A stretch of DNA of 64,000 bases from Pedobacter sp. PACM 27299 (GTDB lineage: Bacteria > Bacteroidota > Bacteroidia > Sphingobacteriales > Sphingobacteriaceae), in the NCBI RefSeq assembly GCF_001412655.1, contig NZ_CP012996.1:744001-808000 (forward strand), in the 5' to 3' direction. Every line of letters begins with the position of its first letter. The stretch's first letter is position 1. The position numbers and the translations under genes were made by a program. This document shows, in pieces, positions 36,465-45,739 of this stretch. The notes below the pieces were generated by a model. That model was not told the DNA's origin, did no database searches, and saw only the letters and a list, made by a program, of their open reading frames with translations.

Positions 36465-37457
36465 TTAAACCAGTTCGTTTTTAACCAGGTATTCTGCAAT
36501 CTGTACCGCATTGGTTGCTGCACCTTTACGAAGGTTATCTGCAACGATCCAAAGGTTCACCGTGTTTGGCATAGATTCATCACGTCTGATTCTTCCCACA
36601 AATACTTCATCTTTTTCATGAGCATCCTTTGGCATTGGGTATTTCAGGTTGGCAATATCATCTACCACAACGATTCCTGGAGTTTTAGCCAATAATTCTC
36701 TCAATTCGATGACGTCAAATTCGTTATCAAACTGGATATTTACTGATTCAGAGTGGCCACCCATTACTGGAATACGAACTGTAGTCGCTGTTAAACGGAT
36801 ACTGTCGTCGCCCATAATTTTATTGGTTTCCTTGATCATTTTCATCTCCTCTTTTGTGTATCCGTTTTCTTCGAAAACATCAATCTGAGGGATCACGTTT
36901 AAATCGATAGGGTAAGCATAAGCCATTGGCCCATCCATGATGCCTTTACGTTCATTCATCATTTGCTCTACTGCTTTAACGCCAGTTCCTGTTACAGACT
37001 GGTAAGTTGAAACTACCACACGTTTGATCTTATATTTATCATGTAATGGTTTTAAAGCCACTACCATTTGAATAGTTGAGCAATTTGGATTGGCAATAAT
37101 CTTATCATCAATAGATAATTCATGAGCATTCACTTCTGGTACCACTAATTTCTTAGATGGGTCCATGCGCCATGCCGATGAGTTGTCAATTACTGTGGTT
37201 CCTGCTTCAGCGAAACGTGGAGCATGTTCTAATGAGGTGCTGCCACCTGCAGAGAATAAAGCAATATCAGGTTTCATTGAAATTGCAGTATCCATGTTTA
37301 CAATCGCATACTTCTTACCCTTAAAAGTGATTTCTTTACCAACACTTTTTTCGGATGCAACCGGAATTAACTCGGTCAACGGGAAGTTACGCTCTTCTAA
37401 CACTTTTAACATTACGGTACCTACCAGACCGGTGGCGCCTACAACTGCAATTTTCAT
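36465..37457 (-). CDS. asd: Aspartate-semialdehyde dehydrogenase
   Basis: Enzyme of 330 aa that reduces aspartyl phosphate to aspartate semialdehyde, the branch point to lysine/diaminopimelate, threonine and methionine. The NADP motif is VGATGLVGTVMLKVL (residues 5-19), the active-site Cys is in IANPNCSTIQMV (about 128), and the catalytic His is in IPVMGGHSESV. Length and order are normal. It is transcribed alone towards dacB. Confidence 0.97.
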   Translation of the reverse strand: MKIAVVGATGLVGTVMLKVLEERNFPLTELIPVASEKSVGKEITFKGKKYAIVNMDTAISMKPDIALFSAGGSTSLEHAPRFAEAGTTVIDNSSAWRMDPSKKLVVPEVNAHELSIDDKIIANPNCSTIQMVVALKPLHDKYKIKRVVVSTYQSVTGTGVKAVEQMMNERKGIMDGPMAYAYPIDLNVIPQIDVFEENGYTKEEMKMIKETNKIMGDDSIRLTATTVRIPVMGGHSESVNIQFDNEFDVIELRELLAKTPGIVVVDDIANLKYPMPKDAHEKDEVFVGRIRRDESMPNTVNLWIVADNLRKGAATNAVQIAEYLVKNELV

Positions 37458-37620
37458 TTCTTTAATTGGTTTTTTATAGTTCTTATTAATTTATAGTATT
37501 CAGTTTTTTGTAATAAGTTCTTTTTATCATTGGCTGATTTCGGCCATATTTTTCAAATATGGTGAAATTTTTGTGCTTTTTGATGCTAAAGTACTCAAAA
37601 CTTGCATTTTAATGCGCTTT

Positions 37621-37661
37621 AAAGATCATTAGAGAGGTATTCCCTCTGCTCACTGATCTTT
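37621..37661. terminator. Nested hairpin upstream of asd
   Basis: AAAGATCA (37621-37628) pairs with TGATCTTT (37654-37661), with AGAGG/CCTCT (37633-37637, 37643-37647) inside. It lies between asd and the sugar cluster; it may be part of the cluster terminator region or an asd upstream element. Confidence 0.4.
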
Positions 37662-37692
37662 AGGATTTAGTCAAAGATTTGTGGTCATAAAA

Positions 37693-37723
37693 AAGGGAAG
37701 TAGTTTTCGTAAACCACTTCCCT
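37693..37723 (-). terminator. Terminator of the 3-keto sugar cluster
   Basis: AAGGGAAGT and ACTTCCCTT arms with a further GTTT/AAAC pair near the loop. On the minus strand it follows the last cluster gene by 25 bases and ends in a TTTTT-rich run. Confidence 0.7.
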
Positions 37724-37747
37724 TGATATTTTAAGATTTTATTTTTC

Positions 37748-38620
37748 TTAAACCAATTCGCGACTTACGTAATCAAAGCTTTGCTTAATGCTAACAAATG
37801 GATCCTTGGAGAAATTCTCTTGTTCCACGATGGCATACTTCAATCCTGCCTGTTTGGCATGTTTAAAGAAAGATTTAAAATCAATTGCACCGGTACCAAC
37901 CTCTGTATTGATGCCATGGTTCGCTTTGTCCATGTCCTTCACATGCCACATTGGGAAACGTCCTGGATATTTATTGAAGAAAGCAACCGGGTCATTACCA
38001 GATCTTACTACCCAGTATAAGTCCATTTCAAATTTTACAAGATTTTTGTCAGTTTCAGTCAGCATTATCTCATATCCTGTTTTGCCATCATATTTCTTGA
38101 ATTCAAAATCATGGTTATGGTAAGCCAGTTTTAATCCTGCTTTCTTACAGATTACGGCAGCCTGGTTTAGGCGTTCCGCAACTTTTTTGTAATCATCAAG
38201 GCTTGATCTTAAGTTTTCACCCATCCATGGAATGGTTAGGAAATCCATCTTCAGTGCGTTTGCGCCTTCGATAGCAATTTTCAGTTCGTCCTGGTTTCCG
38301 TCTTTTAAGAAAGAATCCAAACCAAAGTGTCCGCTAGGTGCGATCAGTCCATTGTTATCCAACAGGCTTTTGAAGGCTTTAGGTGCCATACCGAAATAAC
38401 CGTCTTTTGCAGAGTAACCGTAAGTTTCTACTTGCTTATAGCCTGCCTTAGCCACTTGCTCAATCACACCTTTAGGGTCTTTACCGATCACTTCTCTCAA
38501 AGTGTACAGTTGAAGTCCGACAGGTTTTACTTTAGCAAAGGCATGTGCAAATGAAGGAAACAACAGGGCTCCTGCTGCAGCCATACCTGCGTTTTTTATA
38601 AATGTTCTTCTAGAGTTCAT
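37748..38620 (-). CDS. Tat-exported sugar phosphate isomerase/epimerase
   Basis: TIM-barrel protein of the AP_endonuc_2 (xylose isomerase-like) superfamily, about 290 aa. The start MNSRRTFIKNAGMAAAGALL carries a canonical twin-arginine motif, so it works folded in the periplasm. Barrel motifs include QLYTLREVIG, KLAYHNHDFEF and KFEMDLYWVVRSGNDP; the His and Glu/Asp residues there could bind a metal. The family name is structural: members act as isomerases, epimerases or, in 3-keto-sugar routes, hydratases. It is the last gene of the cluster, 11 bases behind its paralogue. Confidence 0.88.
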   Translation of the reverse strand: MNSRRTFIKNAGMAAAGALLFPSFAHAFAKVKPVGLQLYTLREVIGKDPKGVIEQVAKAGYKQVETYGYSAKDGYFGMAPKAFKSLLDNNGLIAPSGHFGLDSFLKDGNQDELKIAIEGANALKMDFLTIPWMGENLRSSLDDYKKVAERLNQAAVICKKAGLKLAYHNHDFEFKKYDGKTGYEIMLTETDKNLVKFEMDLYWVVRSGNDPVAFFNKYPGRFPMWHVKDMDKANHGINTEVGTGAIDFKSFFKHAKQAGLKYAIVEQENFSKDPFVSIKQSFDYVSRELV

Positions 38621-38630
38621 AAGTTTTGAT

Positions 38631-39512
38631 TTATACGTCACAAATATTTACGGCGTCTCTTAGAGATTTGATTTTATCTTTATACTTAGGAATGAATTCC
38701 TGCGCCAGATAACCTTTAAATCCCGTTGCTAATATAGCTTTTATAATTGCAGGATAAAACAACTCTTGAGTATCGTCTATTTCATTTCTTCCGGGAACAC
38801 CCGCAGTATGATAATGAGAGATGTATGGATGGTATTTTTTGATGTTGCTGATGACGTTACCCTCATCGATCTGCATGTGGTAAATGTCGTACAGCAATTT
38901 GAAGTTTTCTGAGCCCAGTCTTTTGGCCAGTTCAGCTCCCCATTTGGTGGTGTCGCACTGATAATCAGTATGGTCAACTTTGCTGTTCAGCAATTCCATT
39001 ACTAAAACTACATGGTGTTTTTCGGCAATACCGATCACTTGTTTCAGGCCTTCTACACAATTGTTGAGGCCGGTTTCGTCATCTTTTCCGCGTCGGTTTC
39101 CACTGAAACAGATCAGTTGTTTATAACCTGCTGCGGCAACTTTCGGAATCATTTCCGAGTAATTTTTAATTAATGTTGCATGAAATTTAGGATCATTCCA
39201 TCCATCCACAAGGTTAATTTCTGCGCCATTACACATGGAAGAGTCCAAACCATGCTTCTTTAAAGTAGGCCAGCCGGCAGGACCAACCAGGTCGATCGCC
39301 TTAATTCCTATCTTTTTGGCTTCGATACACAGGGCATCTAATTCCATATCACCGAAACACCATTGACATACTGAATGGTTTACATTTCCTTTTAATGCGG
39401 TAGACTGATAAGGCTCCATAGCAAAACTTGGCAATGCTGCCGAAACGCCTAAAGCGGCGGTTCCGGCAACTATGTTTTTCAATGCAGATCTCCTGCTTAA
39501 TTCTTCGGCCAT
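38631..39512 (-). CDS. Tat-exported hydroxypyruvate isomerase-like TIM-barrel protein
   Basis: Protein of 293 aa of the AP_endonuc_2 superfamily, resembling hydroxypyruvate isomerase. The N-terminus LSRRSALKNIVAGTAALGVS is a Tat signal, so export is predicted. Barrel motifs are VLVMELLNSKVDHTDYQCD, KLLYDIYHMQIDEGN and YHTAGVPGRNEIDDTQEL, with likely metal ligands Glu, Asp and His. In this cluster it may convert a keto-sugar product. Its start overlaps the stop of the MFS gene by one base, which suggests coupled translation. Confidence 0.87.
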   Translation of the reverse strand: MAEELSRRSALKNIVAGTAALGVSAALPSFAMEPYQSTALKGNVNHSVCQWCFGDMELDALCIEAKKIGIKAIDLVGPAGWPTLKKHGLDSSMCNGAEINLVDGWNDPKFHATLIKNYSEMIPKVAAAGYKQLICFSGNRRGKDDETGLNNCVEGLKQVIGIAEKHHVVLVMELLNSKVDHTDYQCDTTKWGAELAKRLGSENFKLLYDIYHMQIDEGNVISNIKKYHPYISHYHTAGVPGRNEIDDTQELFYPAIIKAILATGFKGYLAQEFIPKYKDKIKSLRDAVNICDV

Positions 39513-40750
39513 TATAGATTTACCTGAGTTTCTACTTTTTTCTTATCAGTGAAGAAAACAGCAAACAATAAGAATACCACTAATGCGATTCCTGAAGGAA
39601 TGATCCATACCATTTTCCAATCGAATGAGCCATCGGCGAGTTTATAGGTATCTGTAATGTATCCAGCTACTTCAAAACCGATTAGCATTCCTACACCATA
39701 AGTTGCTAAAGTAATCAGTCCCTGTGCAGAACTTTTGTATTTATCACCTGCAATAGAGTTGGTGTAAATCTGTCCTGATACAAAGAAGAAGTCATAGCAA
39801 ATTCCATGAAGGGCAATACCAATGATCAGCATAAAGCCTAAATCACCAGCATTTCCGTACGCAAAAAGGGCGTAACGTAAGCACCATGCCAGCATACCTA
39901 CCAGAATCGTTTTCTTAAAACCGAATTTCGTAAAGAATACCGGAAGCAATAACAGGAACAATACTTCAGAAATTTGTCCGATCGTCATTTTTCCTGTTGG
40001 ATCCTGCACGCCTACATTAGATAGGAAAGGGTGTGCATTCTGATAATAGAAAGCCAGAGGGATACAAATCAAAATTGAAGAGACAAAGAAAATCGCGAAG
40101 TTTTTATCTTTTAATAATTTTAACGCATCTAAACCAAGGATGTCTGAGATTTTTACTTTCTCACCAGCAACAGCTTTTGGCGGTGTTTTTGGCAAGGCAA
40201 AGCTAAACAGCCCCATCACTAAGGAAGCAATACCTGCCATTAAGAAAGTATTTTTAAGCAAACCTGCTTTTGCACCTTCTGCAGTATCCCAGTGGAAGTA
40301 GAAACTGATCAATAAACCAGCAACAATCCATCCGATCGTTCCAAATACCCTAATAGTAGAGAATTCTTTTTCAGGATCTTTCATCTGATTGAAGGAAACT
40401 GAGTTGACTAAGGCCAGGGTAGGCATAAACAGAATCATGTAAGCCAGTACATAAGGGTAAAATACGCTGATGTCTGTGGCATTATACATTTGATACATGA
40501 GTACGGCACCGATTAAGTGCAGCACACCAAGGATCTTTTCTGCGTTAAAATAACGGTCAGCAATCAGTCCAATGATGAAAGGAGCAATGATTGCGCCCCA
40601 GCTTTGGGTAGAGAATACTGATGCCGACTGGCCACCTGTTGCATTGAGGTTGTTCCCCAGGAAGGTACCTAGTGTCACAAACCATGCGCCCCAGATGAAA
40701 AACTCCAGGAACATCATGAATGACAGTTTGATGCGGTTGTTAAGGTTCAT
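39512..40750 (-). CDS. NupG-type MFS nucleoside/sugar permease
   Basis: Inner-membrane transporter of 412 aa with about twelve helices. The start IKLSFMMFLEFFIWGAWFVT and QSWGAIIAPFIIGLIADRYF are typical of the nucleoside:H+ symporter (NupG/XapB) family. In Bacteroidota, homologues often sit beside sugar oxidoreductase genes, so the cargo may be a sugar or keto-sugar formed in the periplasm rather than a nucleoside. That is inference from context. It is translationally linked to the isomerase gene downstream. Confidence 0.88.
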   Translation of the reverse strand: MNLNNRIKLSFMMFLEFFIWGAWFVTLGTFLGNNLNATGGQSASVFSTQSWGAIIAPFIIGLIADRYFNAEKILGVLHLIGAVLMYQMYNATDISVFYPYVLAYMILFMPTLALVNSVSFNQMKDPEKEFSTIRVFGTIGWIVAGLLISFYFHWDTAEGAKAGLLKNTFLMAGIASLVMGLFSFALPKTPPKAVAGEKVKISDILGLDALKLLKDKNFAIFFVSSILICIPLAFYYQNAHPFLSNVGVQDPTGKMTIGQISEVLFLLLLPVFFTKFGFKKTILVGMLAWCLRYALFAYGNAGDLGFMLIIGIALHGICYDFFFVSGQIYTNSIAGDKYKSSAQGLITLATYGVGMLIGFEVAGYITDTYKLADGSFDWKMVWIIPSGIALVVFLLFAVFFTDKKKVETQVNL

Positions 40751-40805
40751 TGTTTATTTCTTTTTTTATTTGGTGTAATATTTTAGCGTTTCCTACGCCT
40801 ATCGG

Positions 40806-41501
40806 TTAAAGCTCTTTAATCAGGATGTTGCGGAACCATACCTCATCACCATGATCTTGCAAAGCAATTTTTCCGGTCTTGAATGTAGCAAAACCTTCCC
40901 AATTTGCAAACTTACTGCCGGCAACCAGCGCTTTAAACTGGTCGTCCCAAAGGGTAGTTTGTACTACTTTTACCCCATTTAATTTTAGCTCCAATTTACC
41001 ATTTTTGCTGATGATCTCTGCAGTATTCCATTCTCCGACAGGTTTAACTGGCTCTGAGTTGCTCTTAATCAGGTCATAAAGATCTCCTGAACGATGTTTG
41101 GTGATTTTTCCATCCGGGTGACCTTCATTGTCTAATACCTGCATTTCCAAGCCTGTGCTATAGGTAGCTCCATACTTTGGCTTGTCTTCATGAACATAAA
41201 AAATAATTCCACTATTCGCTTTTGGTGCTACTTTCCAGTCGATTTTCAAGTGGAAGTTGCTATATTCTTTATCGGTCACTAAATCGCCACCACCTTTATT
41301 TCCAGCTTTAGGGTTAAAATGAAGCGTACCATCTGTCACTTCCCATTTTTCACCTGCGGTATCCTGGCCGTAAGTATGCCATCCTTTGGTTGTTTTACCA
41401 TCAAAAAGTTTGGTAAATCCTTTGCTTTTGGATTGCGCATGACTATTGCTTGCAGCGAATACTGCGGTAAGCAGTATCGCTGAGAAGATATATGGTTTCA
41501 T
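40806..41501 (-). CDS. DUF1080 domain protein (3-keto-glycoside hydrolase/lyase family)
   Basis: Secreted protein of 231 aa with a Sec signal peptide (1-22, ending AASNSHAQ) and one DUF1080 concanavalin-like beta-sandwich. The pattern FTKLFDGKTTKGWHTYGQD, then LVTDKEYSNFHLKIDWKVA and NSGIIFYVHEDK is diagnostic. As I recall, members of this family cleave glycosides once the sugar has been oxidised at C3. It lies directly between the Tat-exported oxidoreductase and the transporter genes, which supports a periplasmic role in that pathway. Confidence 0.9.
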   Translation of the reverse strand: MKPYIFSAILLTAVFAASNSHAQSKSKGFTKLFDGKTTKGWHTYGQDTAGEKWEVTDGTLHFNPKAGNKGGGDLVTDKEYSNFHLKIDWKVAPKANSGIIFYVHEDKPKYGATYSTGLEMQVLDNEGHPDGKITKHRSGDLYDLIKSNSEPVKPVGEWNTAEIISKNGKLELKLNGVKVVQTTLWDDQFKALVAGSKFANWEGFATFKTGKIALQDHGDEVWFRNILIKEL

Positions 41502-41537
41502 AATTTTTCTTTTTAGATTAAAAAAAGGAGGGTTAGT

Positions 41538-42983
41538 TTACCATCCTTTACGGTAGTCGCGTTTCACGAACTGGTTCACGGCATCAAAATTGGTCACTTT
41601 CATGTTGTTATTGTCCCAAAGTAATTTGATATCTCTTCCAGGGAAGGTTGCTCTTCCTTTATCATTTTTCACTTGAACATCCGTTCCTCTGATGGCTAGA
41701 TTTGCCATCAATAAAGCTTCTGTCAGCGGGCCGGCAATATCGAAAGGAGAACTCAGCTCTTTCTTACCATACCCAGCGATACAACCTTCTACCCACTGGG
41801 CATAATGGCCATCTGCACCACCAGGAACACGCGCGAATTTCGCAGGAACTTTGATGTCTTTATTTTTACTCAATGGCAATAAACGAGGGTCTGCACTATA
41901 AGTACTGGCCATCATTTTTCCTTTGGTACCGATAAATAGTGTACCATTTCCACCATCACCAAAAACTTCATTTGCTTCCAGTTCTTCTGGTCTTTCCGGC
42001 TGAATACCGCCGTCCATCCAGTGAACTACAACGTCACCTTTAGTTTTATTGGTTTTAGGGAACTTCAAAGTCACGTGACTTGAAGGAGGACAGCTATCAG
42101 GGAAATATCCACGTTTAAATTCATCCACATAGACAGAGCCTACACTAGCTTGAACTTCTGTTGCATATTTCAGGTTCAGTACGCTGAATGGAGCTTCCAA
42201 TAGGTGACAACCCATATCGCCCAATGCACCTGTTCCGTAATCCCACCAGCCTCTCCAGTTAAATGGAACCAGTTTATTTACGTAATCCTTGTAAGGAGCG
42301 GTACCTAACCATAAATCCCAATCCAGGTCTGCAGGCACTTCTGCTTTATTTGCCGACCATGGAATACCCTGGGGCCATACCGGACGATCTGTCCAGGCAT
42401 AAACCGTATGAACATCACCAATTAAACCTGCATCATACCATTCTTTCATTTGTCTTGGGCCATCATTTGAAGCACCCTGGTTTCCCATTTGTGTCACCAC
42501 TTTGTACTTCTGTGCTGCTGCAGTTAATGCACGGGCTTCGTAAATGTCGTGAGCCAGTGGCTTTTGAACATACACGTGTTTTCCCAGTTGCATGGCGCCT
42601 AAAGCAATGATGGCATGACTATGATCGGGGGTTGAAACAGACACTGCATCGAAGTTTTTATGCTCTTTATCGAACAATTCACGGTAATCCCTATAGTATT
42701 TTGCTTTCGGGAATGCCTTTACACTGGCTGCAGCCCTTGAATCGTGTACATCGCAAAGAAAACCGATATCGGCTTTTCCGCTTTTGTAAAAGTTCGCGAT
42801 ATCTGATTGTCCTTTACCTCCTGCACCGATTCCGGCGATAATCAGGCGGTCACTAGGCGCTATAAATCCTGGTCCGCCTAAAACATGACGGGGAACAATC
42901 ATAAATGCTGAAGCAGCAATTGCAGTGGTTTTTAGGAAACTTCGTCGTGACGAAGTCTCCTGGTTTTTTTTGGTTTCTTCCAT
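41538..42983 (-). CDS. Tat-exported Gfo/Idh/MocA oxidoreductase
   Basis: NAD(P)-dependent sugar oxidoreductase of 481 aa. It starts with a Tat signal (SSRRSFLKTTAIAASAFMIV, about residues 11-30), as in glucose-fructose oxidoreductase, so it probably carries a tightly bound cofactor to the periplasm. The Rossmann motif is IAGIGAGGKGQSDIANF (about 49-65), followed by the family motif VQKPLAHD (about 140). The C-terminal domain includes YGTGALGDMGCHLLEAPF. It may oxidise or reduce a glycoside at C3. It follows the cytochrome c gene by 27 bases. Confidence 0.92.
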   Translation of the reverse strand: MEETKKNQETSSRRSFLKTTAIAASAFMIVPRHVLGGPGFIAPSDRLIIAGIGAGGKGQSDIANFYKSGKADIGFLCDVHDSRAAASVKAFPKAKYYRDYRELFDKEHKNFDAVSVSTPDHSHAIIALGAMQLGKHVYVQKPLAHDIYEARALTAAAQKYKVVTQMGNQGASNDGPRQMKEWYDAGLIGDVHTVYAWTDRPVWPQGIPWSANKAEVPADLDWDLWLGTAPYKDYVNKLVPFNWRGWWDYGTGALGDMGCHLLEAPFSVLNLKYATEVQASVGSVYVDEFKRGYFPDSCPPSSHVTLKFPKTNKTKGDVVVHWMDGGIQPERPEELEANEVFGDGGNGTLFIGTKGKMMASTYSADPRLLPLSKNKDIKVPAKFARVPGGADGHYAQWVEGCIAGYGKKELSSPFDIAGPLTEALLMANLAIRGTDVQVKNDKGRATFPGRDIKLLWDNNNMKVTNFDAVNQFVKRDYRKGW

Positions 42984-43010
42984 GGTTTATATTTGGTTCT
43001 GTGGTTCAGG

Positions 43011-43400
43011 TTATTTTTTCAGGGATAGAATGTAACGTACCATTTCTTTGGCATCGTCTTTCGAAAGGTTAGCATGTGGTGTCATTGGAACTTCACCCCA
43101 AACACCTTTACCACCTTCAATAATTTTGGTCGCCAGTTTTTCAACTGAGGCATCGTCATTTGCATATTTAGCCGCAATCTCTTCGTAAGTTGGGCCGATT
43201 ACTTTGGTTACTTTATTGTGGCAGCCGATACAGTCAGAAGTGGCAATTAATCTTTCTCCTGGGTGTTTTTCTGTGGATGAACTCGTTGCTGCAGGTGTAC
43301 TCTCAGTGGTTGCTGTGGTACTGGTAGAACTTGATTCCGGACTTCCGCAGGAAGCTAGAACCGAAATAAAGCAGGCAAGGATAAATAGTGTGTTTTTCAT
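43011..43400 (-). CDS. Class I cytochrome c lipoprotein
   Basis: Small electron carrier of 129 aa. It has a lipoprotein signal with lipobox VLASC (Cys about 18), a low-complexity Ser/Thr/Ala linker (20-45), then one haem domain with CIGCH (about 57-61) and the likely Met ligand in VPMTPH (about 105). It should accept electrons from the GMC dehydrogenase of the same cluster and pass them to the respiratory chain. It lies between the cytosolic and exported parts of the cluster. Confidence 0.92.
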   Translation of the reverse strand: MKNTLFILACFISVLASCGSPESSSTSTTATTESTPAATSSSTEKHPGERLIATSDCIGCHNKVTKVIGPTYEEIAAKYANDDASVEKLATKIIEGGKGVWGEVPMTPHANLSKDDAKEMVRYILSLKK

Positions 43401-43419
43401 CTTAATGTGTGTTAATATA

Positions 43420-44472
43420 TTATAGTCCTAAAATTTTATTGTTGAAGTCGTCATTTCCACCGGAAGCAGCGAAGTCATCGAATGCCCTGTCTGTTACCGG
43501 AATGATCAGCTTGCTGATCAGCTCTGCACCTTCTTTGGCACCAACTTGTGCGTCCTTAATTACGCATTCCCATTCCATTACCGCCCAGCCGCTATAATCG
43601 TACTGCGCCAATTTACTGAAAATGGTTTTGAAATCTACTTGTCCATCACCTGGAGAACGGTACCTTCCGGCACGGTTTGCCCAGCTTTGGTAACCACCAA
43701 AAGTTCCTTGTTTTCCAGTTGGGTTAAACTCAGAATCTTTTACATGGAAAGCCTTGATGCGCTCATGATAGAAATCGATGTATTGAATATAATCCAGTTG
43801 TTGTAATACAAAATGAGAAGGATCATACAGCAGACAGGCACGTGGGTGATTGTTTACTTTTTCCAGGAACATTTCGTAAGTGATGCCGTCAAAAAGATCT
43901 TCACCAGGATGAATCTCATAGCATACGTCCACTCCACAGTTGTCGAACTCATTCAGGATAGGTGTCCATCTTTTAGCCAGTTCGGTAAAAGCAGCGTCTA
44001 CCAATCCTTCCGGGCGTTGCGGCCAAGGGTGGAACATGTGCCATAAGAGCGATCCACTAAACGTAGCATGCGCATTTAAGCCCAGGTTTTGTGAAGCTTT
44101 CGCCGCATATTTCAACTGCTGAACGGCCCATTTGGTTCTTTCAGCAGGGTTATTCTTTAAATGATCTGGAGCAAAGGCATCAAAAGCAAGGTCGTAGGCT
44201 GGGTTTACAGCTACCAGCTGCCCTTGCAGGTGCGTAGATAGTTCTGTAATCTCTAATCCGTAAGACGCTACTTTTCCTTTTAATTCATCTGCATAAGTCT
44301 TGCTTTCTGCGGCTTTTTGCAAATCAATGAATCTTGGATCAAGCGTTGGCATTTGAATACCTTTAAATCCTAATCCCGCTGCCCATTCACAAATGGCATC
44401 CAAAGAATTGAATGGCGCTTCATCACCGATAAACTGAGCCAGAAATACTCCGGGGCCTTTAATTGTTGTCAT
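43420..44472 (-). CDS. Cytosolic sugar phosphate isomerase/epimerase
   Basis: AP_endonuc_2-type TIM-barrel protein of 350 aa with no signal peptide, longer than its two exported relatives in the cluster. Motifs: GFKGIQMPTLDPRFIDLQKA, GVDVCYEIHPGEDLFDGITY, CLLYDPSHFVLQQLDYIQYI and WAVMEWECVIKDAQVG give Glu, Asp, His and Glu in metal-binding places. It lies six bases downstream of the cytosolic Gfo/Idh/MocA gene and is likely its partner. Confidence 0.9.
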   Translation of the reverse strand: MTTIKGPGVFLAQFIGDEAPFNSLDAICEWAAGLGFKGIQMPTLDPRFIDLQKAAESKTYADELKGKVASYGLEITELSTHLQGQLVAVNPAYDLAFDAFAPDHLKNNPAERTKWAVQQLKYAAKASQNLGLNAHATFSGSLLWHMFHPWPQRPEGLVDAAFTELAKRWTPILNEFDNCGVDVCYEIHPGEDLFDGITYEMFLEKVNNHPRACLLYDPSHFVLQQLDYIQYIDFYHERIKAFHVKDSEFNPTGKQGTFGGYQSWANRAGRYRSPGDGQVDFKTIFSKLAQYDYSGWAVMEWECVIKDAQVGAKEGAELISKLIIPVTDRAFDDFAASGGNDDFNNKILGL

Positions 44473-44477
44473 GATGT

Positions 44478-45638
44478 TTATATGTTAAAATCAAACCACT
44501 TTTGATCAGATGCAGAAGAAGCAACTACATTTTCAATAAATGCCATCCCTCTTACACCATCTTCCACTCTAGGGAAATCCAGCATTGCCTCAGTAGGTTC
44601 CTGCCCCTGACTGATTGCGCCGATGGTTAAGGCAAAGTTTCTGTAAATATTAGCAAAAGCTTCCAGATATCCTTCCGGGTGACCACCAGGAACACGGGTA
44701 TTGTGTTTAGCAGCGTCAGAAAGGTAGGCTTGTCCGGCGCGGTAAATTTGTGCCGGTTCGTTTAACCATTTTACGATTAAGGTATTTGGTTCCATCTGGT
44801 GCCATTCCAGGCCTCCTTTTTCACCGTATATTTTAATTTTTAATGCATTTTCTTCACCTGCAGCAATCTGTGAAGCGATTAAAACACCATTCGCACCATT
44901 GTCGAATTTTAACAATACGTTTCCATCATCGTCTAATCCACGTCCTGGTACTACAATGTTTAAATCTGCGCAAAGTTTGCTGATTTTTAAGCCGGAGATG
45001 TACTCTGCCAATTGTGCGGCATGTGTACCGATATCGCCCATACAACCGCTTTTGCCACTTTTAGCAGGGTCGGTGCGCCATGCAGCGCCAGCATTGCCTT
45101 CACGTTCTGTTAAGGTGCTCAACCATCCCTGAGGATATTCTACCATGATTTTTCTTATGGCACCCAGTTTACCTTCTTTGACCATCGCTTTGGCTTGTTT
45201 CACCATCGGGTAACCAGAATAAGTATGGGTAAGGCACAAGATCAATCCTGTTTCTTTAACTTTTTCCTGTAATTGCTTTGCTTCTTCAAGTGACAAGGCA
45301 ATTGGTTTTTCAATCACCACGTTAAAACCATGATCTAATGCCATCATTGCAGGTGCAAAGTGGGCAAAATTAGGCGTTACAATGGTCACGAAATCAATGC
45401 GTTTATCAGCAGGCAGCTGACTCTCTTTTTCAATCATTTCCTGATAATTCGCATAAATGCGGTCATCATCCAGGAAAAGCTCCTGTCCGGATTGTTTACC
45501 AACTTCAGGGTTGACGCTCAAGGCGCCACAGCAAAATTCAACCTGACCATCCATGTTTGCCGCAATGCGGTGAACGGCTCCGATGAAGGCATCTTTGCCA
45601 CCACCGATCATCCCCATTCTCATCTTTCTGTTGTTCAT
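44478..45638 (-). CDS. Cytosolic Gfo/Idh/MocA oxidoreductase
   Basis: NAD(P)-dependent oxidoreductase of 386 aa without export signal. The Rossmann motif is MGMIGGGKDAFIGAVHRIAA (residues 8-27), the catalytic-pocket motif VVIEKPIALS (about 110-119), and the C-terminal domain holds SGKSGCMGDIGTHAAQLAEY. It probably interconverts a sugar and its 3-keto form, or reduces an imported keto-sugar. It is paired with the cytosolic isomerase gene behind it and is preceded by a hairpin that separates it from the GMC gene. Confidence 0.92.
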   Translation of the reverse strand: MNNRKMRMGMIGGGKDAFIGAVHRIAANMDGQVEFCCGALSVNPEVGKQSGQELFLDDDRIYANYQEMIEKESQLPADKRIDFVTIVTPNFAHFAPAMMALDHGFNVVIEKPIALSLEEAKQLQEKVKETGLILCLTHTYSGYPMVKQAKAMVKEGKLGAIRKIMVEYPQGWLSTLTEREGNAGAAWRTDPAKSGKSGCMGDIGTHAAQLAEYISGLKISKLCADLNIVVPGRGLDDDGNVLLKFDNGANGVLIASQIAAGEENALKIKIYGEKGGLEWHQMEPNTLIVKWLNEPAQIYRAGQAYLSDAAKHNTRVPGGHPEGYLEAFANIYRNFALTIGAISQGQEPTEAMLDFPRVEDGVRGMAFIENVVASSASDQKWFDFNI

Positions 45639-45701
45639 CAGAATATTTTGTTTTTGTTGTTTTTAAAGTATCTAAACCGACTTAGCAGGGTTTAAACATA
45701 A

Positions 45702-45735
45702 AACCTGCATACCGGCTTTTACCAGTATGCAGGTT
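45702..45735. terminator. Hairpin inside the sugar cluster, after the GMC gene
   Basis: AACCTGCATAC (45702-45712) and GTATGCAGGTT (45725-45735) pair perfectly; on the minus strand the hairpin follows the GMC stop codon. It probably limits read-through from the dehydrogenase genes into the downstream genes. Confidence 0.6.
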
Positions 45736-45739
45736 AATA

